This document shows, piece by piece, positions 8,537-18,200 of a DNA stretch of 55,713 nt. The stretch is from positions 1 to 55,713 of the forward strand of contig SCQT01000202.1 in the NCBI GenBank assembly GCA_004322015.1. Reading direction: 5' to 3'. Within the stretch, counting starts at the first letter, position 1; each line of letters opens with the position of its first letter. Made by a program: the position numbers and the translations under genes. The DNA comes from Chitinophagaceae bacterium. Its GTDB lineage: Bacteria > Bacteroidota > Bacteroidia > Chitinophagales > Chitinophagaceae. Below the pieces are notes generated by a model. That model was given only the letters and a program-made list of their open reading frames with translations. It was not told the origin of the DNA and ran no database searches.

Positions 8537-11500
8537 TTACCTGCCTAACAGGTAATTGATATTGATGATACTTTGATTATACTGATTCAGCGCATCTATA
8601 TACTGCAGGCGGATATTGAATGCCTGGCTAACGTCCTGGATATATTCTACATAGCTGATATTGCCGAATTTATAATTCTGTTCCGCGGTATGTAAGATCT
8701 CATCCGACTGGCGCAGCCCTGTGCTTTCATAATAATTGAGTTGTTCCAGCCATTTTTGATATTCCTCTACCTGCTGGCTATAAGTGGTGATAATATTCTC
8801 GCGGAAATTATCATAATCAGCTTCCGCTATTCTTACACCGATATTGGCGGCCTGGATCCTGCCTTGCTGCGGCCTGAACCAGAGTGGAATATTAACCCCC
8901 GCCTGGTAGCCGTAATAACCATTAACTCCATCTACTTTCTGCTTGTTATATCCTATCGTAAAATCAGGAAGCAGCCCGGTTCTCTCCAGGGACACCTGAG
9001 AACGTGCGACATTTATATTCTGATGATAGTATTTGAGCGCTGGGTTTTGAGTAATAATGGAAGAATCTGTATTCATTGAATACTTTAGCTTTTCCAAAGA
9101 AGCGGATATCTGAACAGGTTGTCGGGTATTCAGCCATCTCTGTAATTCCTGTTCATAGATCTCCATATCCGCTTGCGCCTGCTTTTTTAATAGCAGTACC
9201 TCTTGGTATTTGGCATCAGCCGCAACACTTTCCAGGTAATTGGTTTCCCCGCTTTTATACCTCACTCCGGCAGCTTTGGAAAAATCAGCATAAACGCTGT
9301 CCTCGTAAACTAACAAATGCAAACGGGCGATCCCGTATGCCATTTGATAATAGGCCGACCTTACATTCCTTACCAGGCCGGCACTGGAAACAGCTAAGGA
9401 TTGCCTGCTCAGCAGCGTCTCCTGGTTTTGCAGCTTAGTTTGCCGAGCGTACACGGTAGGAAAGCTGAACGTTTGTTGAATGCCTACATAACTGTTGCCA
9501 TGAGGCGTAGTATTATCGAACGTATAAACAAACCCGGTCTTATCTATATTAACCGCTGTTTTCTTTAACGCTTCCTGTTGCTGAACGGAATAACTTGCAC
9601 TTTTAATACCCGGATTGTTTTTTAGTGCAATTTCTACTGCTTCATTAACAGAAAGCTTTAACGGCTGTTGTCCGGATTTTCCCGTTATTGCATCCTGTCC
9701 TCGGCTCGAAACAGGTATAACCGAACATAATAGCAGTAATATTGAAATAGCAGCTCCCTTCATTTTGTTTATTTTCTTTACCTTAAATCCTCCTGTAAAA
9801 ATGCTGTAAAGTACTGGCAATACAATTAAGGTAAGGATTGTTGAGGTAATTAACCCGCCTATTACCACGGTAGCCAGGGGGCGTTGGACTTCTGCGCCAG
9901 CGGAAGTTGAAAGCGCCATTGGTAAAAAACCAACAGAAGCTACCGAGGCGGTAATGATAACAGGTCTTAACCGTAAATGGGTTCCTTTAAGAACGCGTTT
10001 AGTTACATTTTTTATACCTTCTTTATTTAATTGGTTGAAATAGCTGATTAAGACAACCCCATTTAAAACGGCGACCCCAAACAAGGCAATAAAACCTACG
10101 CCTGCCGATATGCTGAATGGCATTCCCCTGAGTAATAAAGCAAAGACACCACCTACCGCCGCAAAAGGAATAGCTGTAAAAATCAATAGTGCTTCTGTTA
10201 TCGAACCGAAGGTAAAAAACAGTAATACTAAAATAAGAGCCAGTGTTATAGGTACTACGATCATTAAATGATGTTTAGCATCTATTAGGTTCTGAAACTG
10301 GCCACCGTAAGTGATATAATATCCGGGGGGTAATTTCAATTTTGCGTCCAACTGTTTTTGTATATCATTTACAACACTTTGTACATCACGGTTACGAATA
10401 TTTAAGCCTATTGCAATCCTGCGTTTTGTATTGTCTCTTGAGATTTGCGAGGGGCCTTCCTTGTACTTTACGCTGGCTACTTCACTTAAAGGTACCTGGT
10501 TACCGTTGGGTAAAGAAATAAATAAATTTTGCACGTTACTTATATCTTCTCTATGCTCTTTATCTAAGCGGACCACCAGGTCAAAGCGCCGGTCACCTTC
10601 ATATACTACGCCTGCTTTAGCCCCTGCAAATGCACTTTCCAAAACGTTATTTACATCCGCGATTGTTAAGCCGAATTGTGCAATTTTACTGCGGTTATAG
10701 TCCACTGTGATTTCAGGAAGACCATTGGTTTTTTCCACTAATACATCTTGCGCACCTTTTACCGTAGAAATAATGTTAGCGGCCTGATTTCCCAATAGTG
10801 TTAGTTCATCCAAGTCCTCTCCATATATTTTTACCGCCACATCCTGCTTTATTCCGGACATCAATTCATTTTCTCTTAACTGAATAGGTTGTGAAAATTC
10901 GTAATTAACGCCCGGAATTACAGATAATGCCTCTTTCATTTTATCGGCCAGCTCCGTGCTATTATTTGCTGTAACCCATTTACTTTTGTCCTTTAGTATG
11001 ATAGTTATCATGGCTGTTTCCATAGGATCGGGGTCTGTAGGAATACTATTAACTCCTATTCTGCTGACTACTTTTGTTACCTCGGGAAAATTCTTTTTCA
11101 GAATTTCTTCTACTCTGTTAGTTGTTTTGATAGTTTGTGACAAGGAACTCCCGGGAGTAAGCCTCATTTCCACCGAAAAGCTTCCTTCCTGTAAAGTGGG
11201 AATAAATTCACCTCCCATCTTACTGAAGGCGAGAAAAGTAATAACTAACAAGAGAACGGATGAAATAATGATGATCGCTTTTTTCCTTAAGGCAAAATGA
11301 ATAATGGGTTTGTACAAACGATATAAAAAATCCATTATCTTATCTGCTATGGTCCTTTTGTCACCAGCGGTTCTTTTACTTAATAATAAAGCAGACATCA
11401 TCGGAACATAGGTTAAACAAAGCACTAATGCACCCATGATAGCAAAACCTACCGTTTCGGCCATTGGCCGGAACATCTTACCTTCCACACCTGTTAAAGT

Positions 11501-12898
11501 AAGAATAGGGATATATACCATCAGAATTATAATTTGCCCGAATGAAGCAGAATTCATCATCTGCTTAGCGCTCACAAGCACTTCATGGTCCATTTGAGAC
11601 TGATTCAACTTACTGAATCCTGGTAGTTTTATATTATGGTGGATATTATATACTGCACTTTCCACAATAATTACTGCACCATCCACTACTAAGCCAAAAT
11701 CAATAGCGCCCAGGCTCATTAGATTGCCTGATACACCAAACAACTTCATCATGCTGATTGCAAACAGCAGAGATAATGGAATTACCGATGCAACTACTAC
11801 TCCGGCTCTCCAATTCCCTAAAAAAAGGATTAATATAAATATCACAATCAATCCGCCTTCAATAAGATTATGGCTAATAGTGGATACTGCTCTGTCAATA
11901 AGATCACTCCGGTCGAGAAATGGCTTTATTTCTACGCCTTTAGGAAGAGATTTTTGAATGACGGCAATTTTTTCTTTCACATTTTTTATCACCTGCATGG
12001 AATTCTCTCCCCGGAGCATCATTACAATACCGCCAACCGCTTCTCCACGCCCACTTTGAGTAAGTGCGCCATATCTTACGGCATGTCCAAATCGTACATT
12101 CGCCACATCCCGGATGAGTATCGGGATACCATTATTGTTTTTAACGACAATGTTTCCTATATCTTCTAATGTTTTAACTAACCCGACTCCCCTTATAAAA
12201 TAGGCGTTCTCTTCTTTCTCAATATAAGCGCCGCCTGTATTTTGGTTATTCTGCTGCAAGGCATTAAAAATATCTTTTAGCGTTACATTCAGACTGCGGA
12301 GTTTTTCGGGGTTTATCGCTACTTCATACTGTTTAATATAGCCCCCAAAACTGTTAATCTCTGCTACGCCGGGAGTGCCCTCAAGATTGCGTGCAATGAT
12401 CCAGTCCTGCATCGTTCTCAAGTCAGTCAGTGAATATTTCTTTTCATATCCAGGTGCAAGCTGAAGGGTATATTGATAAATTTCTCCCAATCCGGTAGAT
12501 ATAGGAGCCATACCAATAGTGGCTATACCGGGAGGAATCTGATCCTGTGCTTCCTGGATTCTCTGAAATACCTGCTCCCTCGCGCGGTAAATATCAAGGT
12601 TGTCTTTAAAAACAAGTGTGATCACAGAAAGACCAAAACGTGAAATAGATCTTACTTCAATAAGGCCGGGAATATTTGCCATGGCAATTTCCAAAGGAGT
12701 AGTAATAATTTGTTCTACATCCTGTGCTGCCAGGGCGGGGGCAATTGCATGTATCTGAACCTGATTATTGGTGATATCCGGTAAGGCATCCATAGGCAAT
12801 GACTTTAGGGAGTATACACCCCAGCCTATTAAAGCAAGGATGAAAAGCCCAATTATAGCTTTATTTCTGATTGAGAAGCCTATTAACTTATTAATCAT
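8537..12898 (-). CDS. CusA/CzcA-type heavy-metal RND pump fused to a TolC-like outer-membrane factor
   Basis: A single uninterrupted frame of 1453 residues. Residues 1 to about 1040 are a heavy-metal RND transporter: MINKLIGFSIRNKAI start, first TM helix, DALPDITNNQVQI, large periplasmic loops, GAIDFGLVVDGAVIIVES in TM4 with the Asp and Glu of the proton relay, and HLRLRPVIITASVASVGFLPMA near the end. From Met1046 the protein restarts with what looks like a complete signal peptide, then an outer-membrane efflux domain (SVNEAVEIALKNNPGIKSA, NINYLLGR at the C-terminus). The usually separate CusC/TolC part is thus fused to the pump; such fusions are known in Bacteroidota. It would export monovalent or divalent cations; the exact metal cannot be read from sequence. 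The first gene of the cus-like operon on this strand. Confidence 0.93.
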   Translation of the reverse strand: MINKLIGFSIRNKAIIGLFILALIGWGVYSLKSLPMDALPDITNNQVQIHAIAPALAAQDVEQIITTPLEIAMANIPGLIEVRSISRFGLSVITLVFKDNLDIYRAREQVFQRIQEAQDQIPPGIATIGMAPISTGLGEIYQYTLQLAPGYEKKYSLTDLRTMQDWIIARNLEGTPGVAEINSFGGYIKQYEVAINPEKLRSLNVTLKDIFNALQQNNQNTGGAYIEKEENAYFIRGVGLVKTLEDIGNIVVKNNNGIPILIRDVANVRFGHAVRYGALTQSGRGEAVGGIVMMLRGENSMQVIKNVKEKIAVIQKSLPKGVEIKPFLDRSDLIDRAVSTISHNLIEGGLIVIFILILFLGNWRAGVVVASVIPLSLLFAISMMKLFGVSGNLMSLGAIDFGLVVDGAVIIVESAVYNIHHNIKLPGFSKLNQSQMDHEVLVSAKQMMNSASFGQIIILMVYIPILTLTGVEGKMFRPMAETVGFAIMGALVLCLTYVPMMSALLLSKRTAGDKRTIADKIMDFLYRLYKPIIHFALRKKAIIIISSVLLLVITFLAFSKMGGEFIPTLQEGSFSVEMRLTPGSSLSQTIKTTNRVEEILKKNFPEVTKVVSRIGVNSIPTDPDPMETAMITIILKDKSKWVTANNSTELADKMKEALSVIPGVNYEFSQPIQLRENELMSGIKQDVAVKIYGEDLDELTLLGNQAANIISTVKGAQDVLVEKTNGLPEITVDYNRSKIAQFGLTIADVNNVLESAFAGAKAGVVYEGDRRFDLVVRLDKEHREDISNVQNLFISLPNGNQVPLSEVASVKYKEGPSQISRDNTKRRIAIGLNIRNRDVQSVVNDIQKQLDAKLKLPPGYYITYGGQFQNLIDAKHHLMIVVPITLALILVLLFFTFGSITEALLIFTAIPFAAVGGVFALLLRGMPFSISAGVGFIALFGVAVLNGVVLISYFNQLNKEGIKNVTKRVLKGTHLRLRPVIITASVASVGFLPMALSTSAGAEVQRPLATVVIGGLITSTILTLIVLPVLYSIFTGGFKVKKINKMKGAAISILLLLCSVIPVSSRGQDAITGKSGQQPLKLSVNEAVEIALKNNPGIKSASYSVQQQEALKKTAVNIDKTGFVYTFDNTTPHGNSYVGIQQTFSFPTVYARQTKLQNQETLLSRQSLAVSSAGLVRNVRSAYYQMAYGIARLHLLVYEDSVYADFSKAAGVRYKSGETNYLESVAADAKYQEVLLLKKQAQADMEIYEQELQRWLNTRQPVQISASLEKLKYSMNTDSSIITQNPALKYYHQNINVARSQVSLERTGLLPDFTIGYNKQKVDGVNGYYGYQAGVNIPLWFRPQQGRIQAANIGVRIAEADYDNFRENIITTYSQQVEEYQKWLEQLNYYESTGLRQSDEILHTAEQNYKFGNISYVEYIQDVSQAFNIRLQYIDALNQYNQSIININYLLGR

Positions 12899-12946
12899 TT
12901 TTATAATAATTTTAGAAGAAAAATAACTTTATTAATCGCTTTTTTC

Positions 12947-13360
12947 TTATGAATTGATAGAAGATTTTTTATTGAACCAAAAAGTGTTTAATAAAAATAA
13001 TATGATGGCTATCCAGATAATGACGAAAATAACCGCCATCCACCACTTTTTCTTTAGTGAAATGGTCAGCTCAGCAGCCTTGATCCTACTTGATTTCATC
13101 ACTTCATCAGGAATCATTTTTATGGAAAGAGTAATTAATAAAGGAACTATTATCAAATCATCCAGATAACCTACTACCGGAATAAAATCAGGTATAAAGT
13201 CTATCGGGCTTAGCAAGTAGCATAACGTAATGATGATCATTGCCTTTGCCTGCCATGGCGTACGCGGATCTTTATATGCAAAGTGCAGGGCATAGCTTTC
13301 CTTTTTAAGGTGATTCGCCCGTTGCTTAAATGAAGAAATAATTCCTGAAAATGGTTTCAT
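12947..13360 (-). CDS. YkvA/DUF1232 family membrane protein
   Basis: A 137-residue protein with the DUF1232 signature YLLSPIDFIPDFIPVVGYLDD around residues 48-68 and a C-terminal hydrophobic helix (WWMAVIFVIIWIAIILFLL). The function of the family is unknown. It lies 48 bases upstream of the RND pump on the same strand and may be co-transcribed with it. Confidence 0.85.
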   Translation of the reverse strand: MKPFSGIISSFKQRANHLKKESYALHFAYKDPRTPWQAKAMIIITLCYLLSPIDFIPDFIPVVGYLDDLIIVPLLITLSIKMIPDEVMKSSRIKAAELTISLKKKWWMAVIFVIIWIAIILFLLNTFWFNKKSSINS

Positions 13361-13567
13361 TATTTACTCTTTATTAGATATCCTACTATTACACTTCACT
13401 TGGGAAACGTTTTATACATTCCCTTCACAACAGTTGTGTTAGCAAGAATATCGTTAATAATGGTTAGAATATAATAGAAGATAGGCAAGGCTTCCCATTT
13501 TTATCTCTTTAAGATATAAACAGAAGCGTATTTAAATACTTACCTGAGATATGGAGATAGACGAAAA

Positions 13568-13903
13568 TCAAATAAGCCAGACAGAATTCATGAGAAAAAT
13601 TTTGGTAGTATAGGTTTGGGCAGCATATTTCCCTGTGAAAGAATAATAAAATATTTCGTTGACCCATTGCTGAGAAACAGGACAATCAGTAAATAAAATA
13701 TGATATATACAGCCGGATTTGCTATTTTCCCTTTCTTTCTCAATCTTAGTATCAACCTGTAAATCAATATCATCACTTTGCACATAGGTATCGTACTGAT
13801 CAAAGAAAGTATTATGGAAGCCAAAGGCATTCAATTCTGATGCAGAAATTGAAAAGCAAATTCCCACAATATGCAGTACACCCCCGATTAAATATTTTCT
13901 CAT
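13568..13903 (-). CDS. Hypothetical secreted or membrane protein, 111 residues
   Basis: The frame starts MRKYLIGGVLHIVGICFSISA, a plausible signal peptide or TM anchor, followed by an acidic segment (QYDTYVQSDDIDLQ) and a segment with two Cys (SGCIYHILFTDC). I do not recognise a family. An overlapping frame at 13588-13830 is more hydrophobic but lacks a good start. The 200 bases on its downstream side hold nothing else I can support. Confidence 0.4.
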   Translation of the reverse strand: MRKYLIGGVLHIVGICFSISASELNAFGFHNTFFDQYDTYVQSDDIDLQVDTKIEKERENSKSGCIYHILFTDCPVSQQWVNEIFYYSFTGKYAAQTYTTKIFLMNSVWLI

Positions 13904-14036
13904 GTCTTAAAAAAGTATGACAAAAGTACTAAATTCAAAAGAAAAAAACTTTTTTATTCGTGAAATCTAAAACACTGATACTGAAACCATGTAGCAATGC
14001 GAGGAGAAAGCTCAGTGGCAGAGATCAGGATATCAT

Positions 14037-14411
14037 TTAAGATAGCAGCGTTTCAGCAGCTACGCCAAATTCTTTGTGAAATCGCTTTGCCAGCTCCAGC
14101 GTTATGGGTTTCTTTTTATTCAGAATGGCGGAAACATACCCCTTACTGCCTATCTTGCCAACCAAGTCTTTGTTTCTCTGCCCTTTCTCCTTCATTTTTA
14201 ACTTTAAGTTCTCAATCTGGTCGGGAGAAGGGATAGGATAATGCGGATTCTCGTAATCCCTGATCAGCAATAAAGCAATTTGCCATGCTTCCCCTTAGGG
14301 GCTGCCCGGTTTTACTTTTTTATCAAATTGGGCATCCACCCAGTTAAGATATGCAGTATAATTAAGATATGCAGTATAATCTTTTTCTGATTTTATAGGC
14401 CTTAGCTTCAT
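14037..14411 (-). pseudogene. higA: HigA-type antitoxin gene with a premature stop codon
   Basis: The gene starts with ATG at 14411-14409, overlapping the higB stop in an ATGA. It encodes MKLRPIKSEKDYTAYL, the normal start of Bacteroidota HigA antitoxins. Codon 39 (14297-14295) is TAA, where relatives have a sense codon before G-E-A. Beyond it the frame stays open and encodes the rest, including ENPHYPIPSPDQIENLKLKM and a HTH_3-type domain (NKDLVGKIGSKGYVSAILNKKKPITLELAKRFH). A TTG at 14270 could restart translation and make the DNA-binding half alone. The N-terminal part also carries an in-frame 18-base tandem duplication (YTAYLN twice). Confidence 0.85.
14344..14380 (-). repeat. 18-base tandem duplication inside higA
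   Basis: TAAGATATGCAGTATAAT occurs twice head to tail at 14345-14362 and 14363-14380 on the plus strand, with one further matching base at 14344. It adds six codons in frame to the antitoxin N-terminus. Exact identity of the copies points to a recent slippage event. Confidence 0.9.
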
Positions 14412-14725
14412 GATCTTCTCTTTTTAAACTTTATAAAGGCAGCATTTATTTTATCGTATTCGGAATGAGGTCCAAGCCATTTGATCTGAACGGTTTTGAA
14501 TTCAAAAACAAACCTCACAACTAACCGGTATTTATTTCCCATAATATTTAATACCACCCTGTCATCGCCTACTATACTGGCACTGCCATGTACCCTCTTT
14601 AGTTCATTAAAGTATTTAAACTCCGCTTCCAATATTTCGTAATACCACTCTTGCAACACAATAGCGGCTTCAGGGTATATCCTGATATAGTCCAGCAATG
14701 TTTTGCGGACAATAATGTTAAACAT
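14408..14725 (-). CDS. higB: HigB-type mRNA interferase toxin
   Basis: I chose the start at 14725 (MFNIIVRKTLLDYIRIYPEA), which gives the usual HigB length of 105 residues. The longer frame to 14812 adds a non-conserved leader. Family motifs are LQEWYYEILEAEFKYFNELK, SASIVGDDRVVLNIMGNKYRLVV and IKWLGPHSEYDKI. HigB toxins cleave mRNA on the ribosome and are neutralised by HigA, encoded just downstream with a 4-base overlap. The toxin is intact whereas the antitoxin is interrupted. Confidence 0.9.
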   Translation of the reverse strand: MFNIIVRKTLLDYIRIYPEAAIVLQEWYYEILEAEFKYFNELKRVHGSASIVGDDRVVLNIMGNKYRLVVRFVFEFKTVQIKWLGPHSEYDKINAAFIKFKKRRS

Positions 14726-14843
14726 CAGGCAACGATAACAAAAGTTTTCTATTAGGAAACTCCAGCGAGATTTAAAGGAAATTCTCAAATATCCTGCTAA
14801 CTTGAAATCCATTCTGCAAAAAAATAATTAACTTTACTCCGAA

Positions 14844-15191
14844 ATGCGTTTTTTCACTTACATATTAGCAGTATTTGTTCTCTTTTTGTCTGTAGAGCCT
14901 GGTATAGCAAGCGTTTTTATGCCTCAACAGGATATATGTTCCTGTGACAACCATTGTACTCCTGTTTCAGGAAAGAAGGATAAAAGAGAGAAAGGCAAAA
15001 AAAATCCTGACCAGGGCTGTGCTAATTGCAATCCCTTTCAGTCTTGCGGAAATTGTATAGGATATAATATTCCGCAGAATCTTCTTAATACAGGTTTAAT
15101 TTACTATATATCCTCCAGACAATTTCTCTTCAATGTGCATGCGGATTCCCCATTTGCTTTTGACTTCTGGCATCCGCCCAAAATTAGTTAA
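14844..15191 (+). CDS. Small secreted Cys-rich protein of metal-resistance islands
   Basis: A 115-residue protein with a signal peptide (MRFFTYILAVFVLFLSVEPGIA). The mature part is Cys-rich, with ICSCDNHC, a lysine-rich linker, then GCANCNPFQSCGNC, and a C-terminus FDFWHPPKIS. It resembles the small uncharacterised DUF6660-like proteins found beside metal efflux and TonB genes in Bacteroidota; this match is from memory of the pattern. The Cys/His content suggests metal binding in the periplasm. It precedes the HMA-like and TonB genes on the same strand. Confidence 0.6.
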   Translation: MRFFTYILAVFVLFLSVEPGIASVFMPQQDICSCDNHCTPVSGKKDKREKGKKNPDQGCANCNPFQSCGNCIGYNIPQNLLNTGLIYYISSRQFLFNVHADSPFAFDFWHPPKIS

Positions 15192-15274
15192 TACTGTTTG
15201 CCCAAGGCAAATTTTTGAAGGTAGTCATCATAAGGGAAGCTACCGTTTATTATTAACTAATTAAAATTCTAAAG

Positions 15275-15622
15275 ATGAAATCGTATTTCAAGATGACGGC
15301 ATTGATATGCCTGTTTAGCGCTGCTTTTGGAAATGTTTCAATTGCTCAGTCACAAAACAATCCCAGAAAGGATACTATTATTACCGTAAAAGTTTCAGGG
15401 ATTACATGCAGTGGTGATTTACCAATTATTGCAAAAAGAGTAAAGCAGGAGAAAGGCATCATTAATTGTAACGCTGCTTCAAAAGCGGCTGCTACAACAG
15501 CCTTTCAGGTAAAATATAATCCTGTGGAAATTACCTATGGACAAATAGTAACCGCCATACAGGACGCTCCAAGCTGCGATTATCCGGACGAAAGGCCTTT
15601 TAAGGTAAGAAAGAAAAAGTAA
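15275..15622 (+). CDS. Secreted HMA-like heavy-metal-binding protein
   Basis: A 115-residue product with a signal peptide (MKSYFKMTALICLFSAAFGNVSIAQ) and a ferredoxin-like HMA fold: ITVKVSGITCSGDLPIIAKRV, then FQVKYNPVEITYGQIVTAIQDA. The canonical C-x-x-C loop is altered to T-C-S-G-D, so only one of the two metal-binding Cys is present; another Cys pair (NCNAA, PSCDYP) lies elsewhere. It probably hands metal to, or senses it for, the TonB receptor encoded 82 bases downstream. Confidence 0.75.
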   Translation: MKSYFKMTALICLFSAAFGNVSIAQSQNNPRKDTIITVKVSGITCSGDLPIIAKRVKQEKGIINCNAASKAAATTAFQVKYNPVEITYGQIVTAIQDAPSCDYPDERPFKVRKKK

Positions 15623-15704
15623 CTTCTTAAACTTCATGCAACACATTTCCCCACAGCACAGATGCTGTGGGGTTGGCTGTGTTGTGGTAAAATAATAACT
15701 TCAA

Positions 15705-17930
15705 ATGAAATTATATCTTATAATAGCTATCATATTTTTAGCTCCCTTTTCCCTATCAGCTCAAGTATTGAAAGGAAAAGTGGTAAACGAAACAAATCAG
15801 CCATTGGCAGATGCGCTGCTACATTGGCTGAATACAGATATCCATGCAACCACAGATAAACAGGGGGAATTTGAAATAAATATACCTGCTGAAGGCAAAA
15901 AAAAGCTGGTTGTCTCCTTCATTAGTTATCAATCAGATACAATCACTTTAACTACTGATACATACGTTCACATTAAAATGGTTCCCGTAAACCAATTAGG
16001 CGAAGTGGTGGTAAAAGGCGTTGTACCAGGTCAATATATTTCATTTCTCAATCCTATTAAAACTGAAGTGATTACTTCCGCGGAATTAAAGAAGGGAGCT
16101 TGTTGTGACCTGGCAGGATGTTTTAATACCAATGCATCCGTGCAGACGGCAACAACCAATGTGGTTACCAACGCACAGGAGTTGCGTATTTTGGGGTTAA
16201 GCGGTGTTTATAACCAGGTGTTGTTAGACGGGTTTCCCATGATACAGGGATTAAGTTATACCTATGGCATCAGCGATATCCCTGGTCCTCTAATAGATAA
16301 TATTTATATTTCTAAAGGGGCAAATTCTCTTGTGCAGGGCTATGAAAGTATCAGTGGACAAATTGATGTGGAAACAAAGGAACCAGATAAAGCCAATAAA
16401 CTATTCCTGAACGGATACATGAATACATTTTTGGAAAAACAGTTTAATGGCTATTATTCTTATAAAAAAAATCGTTGGGGCGACCTAATAGCTGCCAATA
16501 TGGTGCAACCTGCAAGCAGATTCGATAAGAATAACGATGGATTTTTAGATTTACCTCTGCTTACCCGGTATGAAGTAATGAATAAATTAAAGTTTGGAAA
16601 TGAACAGGACTTTGGATTTTCTTTCGAGTCCGGGATTCGTCTTATAAACGAACAAAGAATAGGTGGACAAATCAATTATGACGTCAATACAGATAAGGGT
16701 AAAAGCACTGCATACGGCGAATACATAAGCTATACCCAGCCCGAAATATGGGCAAAGACAGCTTATCGTTGGGATGAAAGTAAGCGTATGGTACTTTATG
16801 CCTCTGCCTTTCACCAAAATCAAAATTCATGGTTTGGCTTAACCAACTATAAAGCCCTGCAAACTACTATAGACACCAGATTGCAATATGAATGGAATTA
16901 TAAAGAAAAAAGTAACCTGAAAACCGGCATCAGTTTTCATTATTTTAACCTGGACGAAAATATTTCATTTACTCAAAATCCGCTGAACCATACTTATGCA
17001 GGTAACTATGAAAAATTGGAATATGTGCCTGGTATATTCGCTGAAAATACACTTTACTTTGGTCAGGATAAATTCACCTGGATAGCAGGGGCAAGGCTCG
17101 ATCATCATAATCAGTTTGGGTTTATCTTTACACCCCGAACACTCTTAAGATATTCACCTGTAAAAGAAACCTCCATCCGTGGCTCAATCGGCTATGGATG
17201 GCGCACAGCTAATGTTTTCAGTGAGAATCCAAGCCTGCTGGCAAGCCAAAGGGATATTGTGTTTATGGAACCATTAAAACCAGAAAGAGCAGTAAATTTT
17301 GGTATTAATTTTACTCAAGGATTTTCACTGACTAATATTGACGGTACGTTCTCAGCAGATTTTTATAGAACGCGATTTTATAACCAAATTTTTCCGGACT
17401 ATAATACTAATCCAACTAAAGTCTATATTTCTAATTTTACCGGCAAATCCATCAGTAACGCATTTCAGGCTGAAATCAGTTTGAATTTCTATAAAAGGTT
17501 TGAGCTAAATTCATCCTACAATTATCTTAATGTATATCGAATGCAAGGAAAGCAAAAACAGTTGTTGCCATTTATCCCCGCAGATATGATATTAAATGCT
17601 CTTTCTTACGAGCCGCTTACCAATAAGTGGCATATTGATGCAAATATACACTGGTACGGCAAACAGCATTTGCCAAATACCAGCAGTAATCCACCGGAAT
17701 ACCAAAGACCTGCTGTTTCAAAACCATACACAACGGTAAATGCACAATTTACTTATAACTTTAAAAAGTTTGAAATATATGCAGGCTGTGAAAATATTCT
17801 TGACTTCAGGCAGAAGCAACCTATTATAAGCTGGCAAAATCCCTTTGACCCATACTTTGATGTTTCATCCGTTTGGGGGCCTACAATGGGCAGGGAAGGT
17901 TATATAGGAATACGGTTTAAGCTGGATTAA
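15705..17930 (+). CDS. TonB-dependent outer-membrane receptor, metal-island type
   Basis: A 741-residue protein with a signal peptide, an N-terminal carboxypeptidase-regulatory-like domain (VLKGKVVNETNQPLADALL), a plug domain and a beta-barrel ending in YIGIRFKLD with an aromatic/hydrophobic C-terminal strand. The plug contains a Cys cluster, KGACCDLAGCF, followed by ELRILGLSGVYNQVLLDGFP. That cluster suggests a metal ligand rather than a sugar or siderophore. Its neighbours are small Cys-rich and HMA-like secreted proteins, which supports a metal uptake or sensing role. It is intact, unlike the receptor remnant just downstream. Confidence 0.9.
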   Translation: MKLYLIIAIIFLAPFSLSAQVLKGKVVNETNQPLADALLHWLNTDIHATTDKQGEFEINIPAEGKKKLVVSFISYQSDTITLTTDTYVHIKMVPVNQLGEVVVKGVVPGQYISFLNPIKTEVITSAELKKGACCDLAGCFNTNASVQTATTNVVTNAQELRILGLSGVYNQVLLDGFPMIQGLSYTYGISDIPGPLIDNIYISKGANSLVQGYESISGQIDVETKEPDKANKLFLNGYMNTFLEKQFNGYYSYKKNRWGDLIAANMVQPASRFDKNNDGFLDLPLLTRYEVMNKLKFGNEQDFGFSFESGIRLINEQRIGGQINYDVNTDKGKSTAYGEYISYTQPEIWAKTAYRWDESKRMVLYASAFHQNQNSWFGLTNYKALQTTIDTRLQYEWNYKEKSNLKTGISFHYFNLDENISFTQNPLNHTYAGNYEKLEYVPGIFAENTLYFGQDKFTWIAGARLDHHNQFGFIFTPRTLLRYSPVKETSIRGSIGYGWRTANVFSENPSLLASQRDIVFMEPLKPERAVNFGINFTQGFSLTNIDGTFSADFYRTRFYNQIFPDYNTNPTKVYISNFTGKSISNAFQAEISLNFYKRFELNSSYNYLNVYRMQGKQKQLLPFIPADMILNALSYEPLTNKWHIDANIHWYGKQHLPNTSSNPPEYQRPAVSKPYTTVNAQFTYNFKKFEIYAGCENILDFRQKQPIISWQNPFDPYFDVSSVWGPTMGREGYIGIRFKLD

Positions 17931-18200
17931 AATTATTGATCATAAAGTGAGCGAACCAACAGGATAGCCAACATGAGAAACCGGCGCCCGAAAACGATTT
18001 TGTACATTTCATGAGTCCTTGTTTGAATGTGTTTATAGAATAGTTTAACGCCCCTACCTTAACACAGAATCTTTTGGGAAAATCTTTCTTTAACGGCTGA
18101 ATGCTATTGACTGCTACTTAATTCTACGGAACATATACATACGAGATCAAAATATGATTTGGCCCGCCACAAATTGAAATCACCTCTCTATACTAAATTT
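17931..18200. other. Intergenic stretch, nothing recognised
   Basis: These 270 bases lie between convergent units: the intact TonB receptor and the receptor remnant on the other strand. I see no gene, no clear hairpin and no terminal repeat. Confidence 0.5.

Noticed and set aside
13588-13830. Hydrophobic alternative frame on the minus strand
   Set aside because: It lies inside the longer frame with a signal peptide and has no better start; chance A/T-rich hydrophobicity explains it.
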